Assembly (NCBI GenBank): GCA_023014365.1
Contig: JAEBUN010000025.1
Span: 372,001-436,000 of the forward strand
Direction: 5' to 3'
From: Lepiota brunneoincarnata
Lineage: Eukaryota; Basidiomycota; Agaricomycetes; Agaricales; Agaricaceae
Length of the DNA: 64,000 nt
Numbering within the stretch: the first letter of the stretch is position 1; every line of letters begins with the position of its first letter. This document shows positions 36,850 through 45,735 of this stretch, one piece after another. The notes beneath the pieces are model-generated. The model was not told where the DNA came from and searched no databases. It saw only the letters and a program-made list of their open reading frames with translations. Position numbers and translations under genes: made by a program.

Positions 36850-37050
36850 GCATACAAAGACATCAAGATCCCTCAGGACGAGACCCAAAGACAACGTTAG
36901 CACCATCAAGGAGAGAAGCGACCAAGTGAGGTGACTGGGCTCGTACACCCTTCAAATGGTCCAGCAACAGTCTCGCCAGTCTGTGCATCCCATACTCGGA
37001 TTGTGTGATCACGTTGTTGAGCTAGCAAGCTCATGTCGAGCTTTCTGCGA
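36850..37050 (-). pseudogene. WD40-repeat fragment (NACHT/WD40-type remnant)
   Basis: On the minus strand one frame reads DHTIRVWDAQTGETVAGPFEG, the outer strands of a WD40 blade in the near-identical form found in fungal NACHT-WD40 receptors. It continues after a two-base frame change as FSPDGANVVFGSR, the start of the next blade. Stops follow and no NACHT region is nearby. It is a short decayed piece of such a gene. Confidence 0.5.
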
Positions 37051-37260
37051 CATATTCCGCTTTGGGATTGTTTTGTTTGTGCTTTGTTTGCGGACACCGG
37101 GCATGTTTTCGCCCGTTTATGGACATCCGTTGGTAGTGTATATATCTACCAACCTGCCGTTAGACACCCTCAGTACTCGCGTTACGAGCTACTGAGGTGA
37201 GTAGATTTTTCCCTTATGTTTTCCACTATGATACTTATGCCTATGTTAGACTTAGATATT

Positions 37261-39628
37261 CTACACACGTCGCTGGACCTGTCTCATGCAGAGTGGCATG
37301 CCATCGGTAGGTTCTGTGATTCAATCAACATCCAGAGAGCAAGCAAGAGATCAGAGAAAAATAAGTATACGCACTCATTGTAATCGCAGCAGCAGGCGCG
37401 GCCTTTTGGTCTGCGTACGCAGGCTCAAACTCAAAATTCACAATCAATGCCCTATCCCCGATCGTCAAAAGCATTCCAATTTGTGAAGGAAATAACTATA
37501 CGCTAGCACAGCCTTCATTTCGATAATTGCCATCGTCTTGCCAATGCAAGCATGCGGACCAGCAATGAATGACAGCATCGAGAAACTCGGGTGAAAATCT
37601 TTAGGGAGGTTCAACCACCGCTCGGGATGGAACTCCTCCGCGTCTTCACCCCATATGACCTTCCAGGTGTTCACAACGCGGATCTGCCCGGCTTCATAAG
37701 AAAAAAACTGGCATAAAATGATGGAGCGGCGTACGGGAATGGTAAAAAGGGTTCCCTTCGGGATCACCACGCCATCGATAACTCCGGTCTCTTTCGCCAC
37801 TCGAACAGTGAGTGGAACTGGAGGCATGAGGCGCAGGCTCTCCATCCTAGATGTAGGTGTTAGGTTGAGTTGGCGACGTGTCGTGAACGAACCCACACGA
37901 CACAGTCAAGCCACTGAAGATCCTTGAGTGTACGATAATCAGGGCGAGGATGTTCTAGGATGACTGGTGTGAGTTCCTCCCGCAGCTTACGTTGGCTTTC
38001 TTTGTCGTTTGCAAGCAACCAGAGGGTCTATGGTAGCTATTAAACATCTGCTCGGCAGGAAAAGAAAATAGTGCCCACCCAGGTCAAGCCGGACGCTGTA
38101 GTTTCATGACCGGCACCCAAAAATGTCAGCTGTAAAATTGCAAGAATCAACCGCAGTTCTTGAGATGTTCCGCGTTGTACAAACCACTTGGTCCATCATG
38201 GCTTTATCGTTCATGGTATAGCTATCCGTGTTACCCTCTTGTTCCGCCTTCCTTGCGCGAACAAGAATGCTCATGATGTCGCGTTTAGCATCGGTGTCCG
38301 ATATATGTGCAGCGTTTTGTAGCTTCTCTTCCAACATCCTCTTGGAAAGCTGTCTAATCTTGTACATGGACTCGACGAGCGTACCAGTACCACCTGAACG
38401 GGTTTGTCAGCCAGAATCATCAGGTAGAGTCAGCGCACTCGCGCAGATGCTTACGGAAAAAATTGAGGTATTCGAAAAGATGACGATGACGGTAAGCCCA
38501 GTCAGATGCGAGCACCTTTGGTCCACCTGGGATAGACATGAGGATGATCAACTTGGCAAGATTAGGGCCTGTGCCGTTGAGCCGTGACTGTATAAACTCA
38601 TAATTCGATAGGGATTGAGAGGGTGACATACCGGACTGGAGACCGATAAGTCTCTCATAGGCGACTGCAAGCTCATTATGGGGATCATGCAATGAGTCAG
38701 CCTTGTAACCAAACGCCGTCTCGCAAATGATATCCAAGGCAGCTTTGCTCACTGGAAGAGATATGGTCTGTCCTGGTAGCGCTTTATGCCGCGGAGTCAC
38801 TCACTCCAATCATAGACATGGACGACCTTGCCGTCAGAGCTTGAGCCAACCTCGTTCTTGAGAATATCTACCAGACTAAGCTATCATGAGCGAGTATCCC
38901 AGGACTTTTGTTGCCCACATGGAACGTACCCATCAATAGAGTCCCAGTACATGTAGGTCTCTAAGCAACTTGAGCAAGGATTTGATGCGCAGCTAGAAAG
39001 AACTCACGAGCCATAAGGTTGGGAATGGAGAAGGCAGGGTTCATAGCTCTCCTCATCTGTTTGTGCTCGTCACCGGTAACCGTCAGCAACCCATATCCCG
39101 TCACAAGTCCAAGAATGTTGCGTAAGAATCCAGGCTAGAAGTTGGATTTCGATGCTGTAAATAAGGAATATAAATGGCTACAAAACCTACGCGCGGATAT
39201 TGAAGCCAATCTTTGACTAAAATTTGATGCAAGGCCTCTGGTTTCATAAATAGCAACCGCTCGACTCCCACTGGTCCTACGAGGCGAATGACGGGCCCAT
39301 ACTTTTTTACCCACTCACGCTGGGGAATACCACTCTCGCTCCTGACGATGGTGAATGAATGTCCGACAATCAGGTTGCCTATGGGTGGCCCTGGAACCTT
39401 GCGTAAGGGAGACAAGTAATATGGCCATAGAATGAGTCGGTGCAGTACGAGGTACGCTATGTAAGCTAGCGACCGAATCAATGCGGTCTTGGTTTTACTC
39501 AGAGAGCAACTAGGCAACGCACCAGAGACGCCATACGCGACATGACGGCCTTGAACCTCCGGAAGCTTTTGGAGAAATTCTCCAAGTGTGGGCAGGGACG
39601 GCCAGAGCTTGCTCAAGGCTGGTGACAT
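37261..39628 (-). CDS. Cytochrome P450 monooxygenase
   Basis: Thirteen minus-strand exons: 39191-39628, 39008-39134, 38930-38960, 38805-38875, 38632-38751, 38455-38568, 38185-38393, 38079-38129, 37897-38027, 37735-37846, 37502-37683, 37375-37451 and 37261-37313. They join into 571 residues without a stop. The start has a membrane anchor (about residues 48-70) followed by the proline hinge KVPGPPIG. The I-helix oxygen-binding motif is A376-G-H-E-T-T381, the ExxR motif is E433-S-L-R436, the PERW motif is at 488-491 and the heme loop is F507-I-A-G-P-H-A-C514-I-G, with Cys514 as iron ligand. All signatures are intact, so an ER-bound hydroxylase working with a CPR reductase is expected. The substrate is unknown. 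It starts 174 bases from the divergent RNase P subunit gene. Confidence 0.9.
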
Positions 39629-39802
39629 GAAGAAGGTTCAAATAAACGGGGGCATCATGGTCACAAAGCTCATGATATCGGTAGATTCACACAACTTGTT
39701 TATCATGAGACTCTCAATGCATTGTTTGTCCTTATTTGACCCCGGCGATGATGCAAACAAACGTAGAAATAGAGATTACGTTTGTCCACCGCCGCCAGTA
39801 AG
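39629..39802. promoter_or_regulatory. Shared divergent promoter, P450 and RNase P p30
   Basis: Only 174 bases separate the two start codons, so a bidirectional promoter or overlapping promoters is likely. No clear TATA box was seen. Confidence 0.45.
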
Positions 39803-41120
39803 ATGTACTTTGACCTCCACGTTCCTATTCCGCGGACCTCCTCCGGACAAGGAAATAAGAAGGGAAAAGAAAAACAAGTCAAATATTTTCTCCCTGCCCA
39901 GGTTCAAGAAATTGAAGCGCATATCGACCTCCTCGTGCACTGTTGGTTCCTTCCCTCAGCCAGTCAAACCCATCTGATCAAGTATAGTAGGATATACCGT
40001 CATTGGGCTCGCGCACACTGTGCACAAGCGAGTAGAAAAGACGCACACAAATGTTTTGGACATTCTCCTTCCGTTGCTGCGCAAGAGAACAGGAGTTCTC
40101 TGTCTGAAAAGACTGAACATTATCCTAGATGAAGATAGCGAGAAAGGCTTCGGCTTGGTGCGTCCTTCTCCGCTATTGATGAAATATGTCGACGAGATTT
40201 TTTCGTCAGATCAATGCCAGCATACCTTTGTTCAACACGTATGATATCATCGCACTCATGCCAACAACTCATGCTACCTTGTCGCTTGCCTGCTTGACGC
40301 ATACCCAACCTTCTCCTCTCACCGCTCATATCATCGCACTACCATTGACATTGCCTCGCCTTCCTTTCCATCTGAAGCACACACTCGTACGAACGGCCAT
40401 CAAGAACGGAGCCGTTTTCGAAATCAATTATGTCGGCGCTATTGGTGGAGAACACGATCCCGTTATGATGAACGCAGGAGTAGCCGAAACTGGTGCATCG
40501 GCGAAAAGAAACTGGTGGGCAGCTGCACGAGAGCTTGTCCGTGTGACGAAGGGGAAAGGGTTGTTGCTCTGCGGGGGTGTTTCCTCGATTGGAGATCTGC
40601 GTGCTCCCCGAGACATTGGAAACCTGTGTGTATCTATTGCGCGTTTTTCTAGGGACACTATCGCCTATGTCCATTCAGCGCGACTCTCCTTGGCCTGCCG
40701 CAGGATGCTACTCACGCGATGTCGACTACAATCCCCAAGTCATTGGTTCTCCGCGCGCGTAAGTGCGGCTGCATGGGATCCAAAGGATGTTTCACGATCA
40801 AACCCCTAAATTTAGAAACACGAAAAACGTATCGGGCCGTATTTTCTGAACCGAAACTCGTAGTCCCAAGCTCGGAAGCTCAGACGATTACCTCTCCAAT
40901 ACCGGCTCTCCAACCATCCACCAACGACTCAAGCACTGCTTTGGAGAACACTTCTGGGGTGACCCCTCAGAAAAGGGTCCGGGACGATATTAATCCCAGT
41001 TTCCCTCCAGAAAACATGGATAATGACACTGACAATATGCAGGGACCATCGAGTAAAAAGAAGAAGCGAAAGAAGAATATAAGAGCGCAATCCCAACCCT
41101 ACGACATGATCCGTCCATAG
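39803..41120 (+). CDS. RPP1: RNase P/MRP protein subunit p30 (RPP1)
   Basis: Exons 39803-39941, 39988-40157, 40210-40625, 40679-40758 and 40816-41120 sum to 369 residues in frame, with introns of 46-57 bases. The protein starts MYFDLHVP and continues with GYTVIGLAHTVHK, PLTLPRLPF, VRTAIKNGAVFEI, NWWAAARELVRVTKGKG and PRDIGNL, the conserved blocks of the p30/Rpp1 TIM-barrel subunit. The C-terminal 90 residues are low complexity with a lysine-rich KKKKRKK tract fit for nuclear localisation. It is a core part of RNase P and RNase MRP in the nucleus, needed for tRNA 5' maturation and rRNA processing. It is a housekeeping gene and marks the edge between conserved chromosome and the repeat-rich right side. 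Confidence 0.9.
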
Positions 41121-41224
41121 TGCTCGCATTTGTGTAGTCATTGTTTGTCTGGGTGCCAATTTGGTGGTGCCCGCGTATACAAGGGAATCTTAGGCTCCTG
41201 GCTCTGCGCCTTCCCAGTCATTCA

Positions 41225-42545
41225 TCAAGTTTTCGAACTTGCCAACAAGGACATGCGCAGGGTTGAGCAATGGATCCGTCTCATTGTCCCTTCCTTGTAA
41301 ATCCCAAGTCTATTATGCACGTCGTCGGAGCAAGACAACCACGTTCTTTTGTCTGTGAGCATGTATTCGTCAAGTAAAGATGCAGCCTCCAGAGCTCGGA
41401 TGGGGAATTGTGGATATTGGTGTATCACTTGGAATACTCATAACCCCAAGGTACCTTGGCTAGTGTTCAGTAGCACTGGCAACTTGAAGAAATTTCCCGC
41501 CTTACTTGGCCGATTTCGATGAATAGCTCACTCTCCTTGATGTTAGTCGCACCTTTGTCGTATCTTGACAGAAAGCGGGTGGGGGTCAGTTTGTAGGGGG
41601 ATTCTGAAGATATTATTAGTGATTGATGGAGTTCCGATTGAAGCATCCCGCTCATACCACTACATGCTCGTTCCGCGTTCAAACGGTTTTCTTAACCATG
41701 CTCAGAACACTCTCACTCACTCTTGTTGAGTCCAGCTGGGTTGCTCCTGGGCCCCACGAGATAGAAATGATCCTAAGATCAGTCAGTTACCCGCAGCGTG
41801 GGCCAGAGGTTCGGAAAGACGACCAAGCTCACCCGAAATCCATAAACCCACGCAGATAGAGCACCAGTCTCCTGCGGCTGACGCTCAGCAGCTTCGTTAT
41901 ACGTGACAGCCACGTCGACTGAATGATATTCTAGCAATCCAATGCTTTCCATAGTATCGCCCAAATACCCCTCGACCTATCCATACGCGCGCCGGCTTTG
42001 GAATTAGCTATCACGATGTTCCGTGTCGAGTTATTTGGAGGGCCGCCCAGGCACCAAGTAACCCCAGACTGACCCGCTCCTCCATTCGCGATTCGCAGGC
42101 CAATTGTACTCGCGCCGGGATAATGGCCGTAGTGAATCGCTTGGGGCCTCAGCGAGGCGTTGGCGGAGGCGATGCCAGAGTCGAGGTATAGTCCATCTGG
42201 GATGATAGCGGCTCGCTCGTTAGTACCTTGGGAACGATGGAAAGTTTGCGGGTTAGAGCGAAGGTGCTGGGCGGGATGGATAAGGCGAACATACGAGAGA
42301 TGGGGTAGTTGTGGATCTCTGAGCAGCATTGATGTAGGATAGGCTTTCACTCCGTTGGCGGAGGCGATGCCAGATTCGAGATACAGTCAATCCGGGATGA
42401 TAGCGGCTCGCTCGTTGGTGCCCTGGGGAACGACGGAAAGGACGCTGAATGCGGGTTAAGGAAAAGATATCGGGTGAGATGGGTAAGGCGAACATACGAG
42501 AGGTGGGGGTTCGTGTGGATCGTTAGGAGATAGCCCCATCGCCTT
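41225..42545 (-). pseudogene. Decayed PBP-like gene, copy B
   Basis: Minus-strand blocks in order: a signal-like start (MFALxI), YLDSGIASANASLRPQ, IGLRIANGGAGQSG, YLGDTMESIGLLE...VAVTYNEAAE, ALSAWVYGFR (then an intron with GTGAGC donor), a GPRSNPAGL block, RFLSRYDKGATNIKESELFI and YPQFPIRALEAASLLDEYMLTDKRTWL. They match a fungal secreted family with a type II periplasmic-binding-protein fold. The segment corresponding to WVDTF...APF in copy A is deleted, several frames change, and the N-terminal part is tandemly duplicated. It is probably not functional. Copy A lies at 23.6-24.7 kb in the opposite orientation. Confidence 0.65.
42158..42530. repeat. Tandem duplication, 195-base period
   Basis: The segment from 42158 restarts at 42353 (both begin CGTTGGCGGAGGCGATGCCAG) and the copies align over roughly 180 bases with scattered substitutions. 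It duplicates the N-terminal part of PBP-like copy B. Confidence 0.7.
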
Positions 42546-43217
42546 AAAGACCGGCTCACCAAACTCCCGCCAGGCCTTCAATCATCTTTTCCGGTCGCTC
42601 CTGTGACGACTTCCTCCAAGTTTGGTTTTTTAAATTTCTCGCGGTGTAGGAAAGGAGGTCATGAGAAAGGGAGTGGGTTGGAGGCTGTCCACGTGCCTTC
42701 CCATTCGTCTCGGAATCTCGGAGCCCATCCTCACCCCCCAGCATTGGCCGAGTTCGGCCTCGACTCATATGGCTGGATGGTCAGTATATTCTCAGCCTGA
42801 CACGCTATATGTCCTGAAAAACATGTTTAAGGTGCCCATTCTCATTCAATCGCTACCTTGCTGACTACTACATATCGGATAGTACACCGGCATTTCGCTC
42901 CCACATGTCCTGCACGTGGGAGCAAGAATTTAATCGGCAAACCGAATTCTGTTTTTTCTGGGTGAAACTCAGCTGGCAGCCAGATCAAAAATGCAATTGG
43001 GACATCGTGGGGCCAGGTACATCTGCTCCCACACATTTTTCCAAGCTGTGTATGAGGTGAGGTCCAGCTGCCAGCTGGCCCCAGGTATTTTTCAAAGCTG
43101 TGTACAGTGTGACTGTCTTTTGTCATGTGGGGATGGTGTATGGAGAGCAGGTGGAAAATATGTGGGTGTTGTGTGCCACCATCAACAAGCAGATAGGGTC
43201 CATATTGGATATGTGTA
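42546..43217. other. Flank between PBP-like copy B and the Copia element
   Basis: No gene is supported. A hairpin with perfect 8-base arms (GCTCCCAC at 42897-42904, GTGGGAGC at 42916-42923) is present, and pieces of the sequence near 42970-43000 recur near 43060-43110. Confidence 0.35.
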
Positions 43218-43775
43218 TGTAGACTTGTGTGATATGGTCAAATGTTATCATTGTGCACATGCAGTCAATCAATATTCTACAATGGTGGAATGCAATAAAG
43301 ACTAGTTAATAGGTAGTGTAATAATGCAAAATGGATGGATGGAATTAAAGAGTGGATAATTGTATTGATGGATTGAATTAGGGGTGTCGAGCTCGCAAAC
43401 GTGTGCTGAGTTCCGGTCTCCGTTTAGCTGGCATCCTTTTCCTGCCCTTCCATCTTTGTTCCATATCCCGCGCTCCGTTTCTCTTGCACGGTCTCTACCA
43501 TTTTTATATCTTTTATGCTATGCCCTTACCGTCCTCCTCTGCCCGTACACTATTGCTATTGTGCTTATTGTCTACGTACAAGCACGTGTATCGTAGTGTT
43601 AGATAAATAGTCTCTCGCTTGTAGTCACACTTCAGCTCTTGTGTCAAGACTGAAGTGAGTATTCTATCAATACCTTTAATTACTGTACTGACTACTTTGT
43701 AGTATACCTTACTACGTTCTACAGGTAAACTCCAGCTCTCATGTCAAGACTGAATATACCTTACTACATTCTACA
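43218..43775 (+). repeat. Copia 5' LTR (left end uncertain)
   Basis: The right end is set by the primer-binding site that follows (GGTTATGGGCCC after removing the inserted chromovirus). The left end is placed at TGTAG because LTR ends are usually inverted. Inside are two near copies of ATACCTTACTACRTTCTACAGGT and of CAGCTCTYRTGTCAAGACTGAA near 43640-43780. Confidence 0.4.
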
Positions 43776-43780
43776 GGTTA
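43776..43780. repeat. Target-site duplication GGTTA (left)
   Basis: GGTTA precedes the left LTR of element 1 and recurs at 52026-52030 after the right LTR. Confidence 0.85.
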
Positions 43781-44478
43781 TGTTATGATCCGTGCTCCTT
43801 CTGTATCCGAGGATAACTGGAGACGGCCTTCAATCACTCTACAAGGTGTCCGAGACGGTTGGCCTTATAGAGCTTAGTGGATCGCGCTCAATGAGATAAC
43901 GAGGGAAGATGCCAAGTTAAGACAGAGAGGTAAATGACCGCTGTTAACAAGATTAAAGCTTAGGGCTTTAATCTCTACTTGTACAGGCCTTATATACCTA
44001 TGAGGTGCTATATACTCGTTATAGGTTACTTGGCTGTTCTACTGGTCGTGCGCAGTCCTGACCATGATGCACATCCTGGCTGATGGCATCCTAGTGTTAT
44101 TTATATTACAATGAGTCAGTACTCTTGCTACTGCTGTGCGATGTTCCATCGCTTTCCTCTGACTCATAATCTTCTTCTCCCGATTGTATCTCCATGGAGT
44201 CCTCTCCATTCTCGTTCTCCATTCTCTCAGTGCTTCTATCCGTATTGGAGGTTGGGTCGGTTGATCCATGGTTATCTTCTTCGTCCTCGGGGTATTCCAA
44301 TATATCCTCCAAGGTTATCTCCATTCCTGGTTCTCTCGCCAGGTCCTGCATGGCGGTGTAATATTCCCCTTCCTCGTCTTCATATTCTTGTGCCCGTAAT
44401 TGGTCTGTAGTCTCCTGTACCCATCTTGTAAAGTCGAACAATAGTTCTTGTTCCTCCTGGTCTGGACTGTTCATAACA
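43781..44478 (-). repeat. Element 1 3' LTR
   Basis: 698 bases, TGTTA...TAACA, nearly identical to 51327-52025. In element orientation it begins at 44478. The reading frame called ORF3b runs about 370 bases into its U3 part. Confidence 0.9.
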
Positions 44479-44560
44479 TTATCCCCTTCGTAAGGTCTGA
44501 TGTCCTCATCAGACGTATTCTCAGTATAATCCGACAGGCTCTCCTGTAATGTTTGATTCG
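44106..44560 (-). CDS. Element 1 ORF3b: acidic tail in +1 frame after ORF3
   Basis: This frame is open from 45677, but only the part after the ORF3 stop (44521) reads as a natural protein: an acidic, Ser/Glu/Asp-rich tail with FDFTRWVQETTDQLRAQE, ending in the 3' LTR at 44106. In element 2 the same +1 relation and the same overlap point (NQTLQE over ESNITGE) exist. It may be expressed as a frameshift extension of ORF3, or may be chance. The same tail also lies in the 5' LTR (51653-52021). Confidence 0.4.
44479..44489 (-). promoter_or_regulatory. Element 1 polypurine tract
   Basis: On the minus strand GAAGGGGATAA directly precedes the 3' LTR, the expected site and composition of the plus-strand primer for reverse transcription. 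Confidence 0.65.
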
Positions 44561-45735
44561 GCGATGGGGTCCCAGTCGAAGTATGGGTCGGGTTCTGGGG
44601 AGTTGCTTCGGTAGCTTGGTGGTCTGGGGATGGCGGGTCTTGGGTGAGGTCGATGATGATGGGTTCTCTGGAGTGAATGGTGGCGGGTGCGCCGAAGGAT
44701 CGATTCAGGAAGTCGGTGGCTTCCACTAGCAGATGTGGTGGTGGCGTTGGTGGTCGGAATGACGACGGGGGCATTTTGAATTCGGGTGTGGAGGGGTCTG
44801 GCTGAAGCGGGGCGCTGCTCGGTGCTTGCAACAATGTGTCGAATATTGTTGTTTGTGGTTTCGCGTGTGAGGGATTGAGCTCTGCTTGGTATTCCTCGTG
44901 GGCGGCGATACAGGCCAGGTACCATACTTGCGGGTTGATGCTGGTAAGGGTTTCTTTCGCAGTGCTTCTCGTAATGGCCTGGGGCAATCTTTCGACAATA
45001 TCGACATTGGTAGCGTGGGCATCCTGCTTTGATATGGCCGAATCGACGGCAGCAATTGCAGCGAGTTCGGGTGGTGGATAAGTGAGTGGTGGTAGTCCCG
45101 ATGGGGGCGTCATTAGAAGCAGATATAGCTTGTACAACACTTGATGGTTGGTTACTCGTATCCACCATGGGAGGGTTGGAAGGTTGGGTGGTGGTCCCGA
45201 TAGGTAAGATAGGGCGGTCCTGACTTCCGCTTCCATTGCTCGGGCTTGGGATCGGACTCTCGAACGGGAATTCGGTGAGAGCGGTTGATAGCATGGCAGA
45301 AATGGTATTGCGGTCCTGTTCCTCTGTTGCGCTAGAAAGAATAGTGGCGCATAGTTTTTCGAATTCTGTTGCTCGGTCATAGACGAGGCGCTTGTGATAC
45401 AGAAGAGCAGTAAATGTCTTCCAGCAGGTGTCGACCAGGGGTACCATCGCTGGACTGCGTTTAAGACGGGTTCCGGTAATATGAAAGGGAACTTCGTGTA
45501 AAAGGATGGATCGTATCTCGGGTTGGTTGGAGGGAAGGAAGGTATGCCGGATGATATAAGGACTGTTGGTCCTGTCTGGTTGGTCGTCAGCGGTATCGGT
45601 GGCAGGGTTAGGTTGGCTATTTCCTGTGACGCGGTTCGCCAGGGATATGATTCTTTCCCGGATGAGAAGGCGTCCATTGTTGTCTGGCTCTGGGAGGTCT
45701 GGAGTGGTTGCTCGAGTGTTGGGTGGTTGGGTCAT
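44521..45735 (-). CDS. Element 1 ORF3: zinc-knuckle protein downstream of pol, 404 aa
   Basis: The ATG at 45735 overlaps the pol end by 119 bases in another frame. The N-terminal 160 residues are partly helical (VDTCWKTFTALLYHKR region). The middle has two zinc knuckles: C226-x2-C229-x4-H234-x4-C239 (nucleocapsid type) and C244-x2-C247-x6-H254-x4-C259. The C terminus reads AESNITGEPVGLY. Element 2 has the same two knuckle spacings and AESNITGEPCGSF at its ORF3 end, so the gene is conserved between two different chromoviruses. A nucleic-acid binding role is likely; gag already has its own knuckle. I know no standard chromovirus gene at this place. Confidence 0.65.
   Translation of the reverse strand: MTQPPNTRATTPDLPEPDNNGRLLIRERIISLANRVTGNSQPNPATDTADDQPDRTNSPYIIRHTFLPSNQPEIRSILLHEVPFHITGTRLKRSPAMVPLVDTCWKTFTALLYHKRLVYDRATEFEKLCATILSSATEEQDRNTISAMLSTALTEFPFESPIPSPSNGSGSQDRPILPIGTTTQPSNPPMVDTSNQPSSVVQAISASNDAPIGTTTTHLSTTRTRCNCCRRFGHIKAGCPRYQCRYCRKIAPGHYEKHCERNPYQHQPASMVPGLYRRPRGIPSRAQSLTRETTNNNIRHIVASTEQRPASARPLHTRIQNAPVVIPTTNATTTSASGSHRLPESILRRTRHHSLQRTHHHRPHPRPAIPRPPSYRSNSPEPDPYFDWDPIAESNITGEPVGLY

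Noticed and set aside
44600..45677. Upstream part of the long ORF3b frame in element 1
   Set aside because: It overlaps the well-composed ORF3 N-terminal half and reads as its shadow. Only the part after the ORF3 stop is kept.
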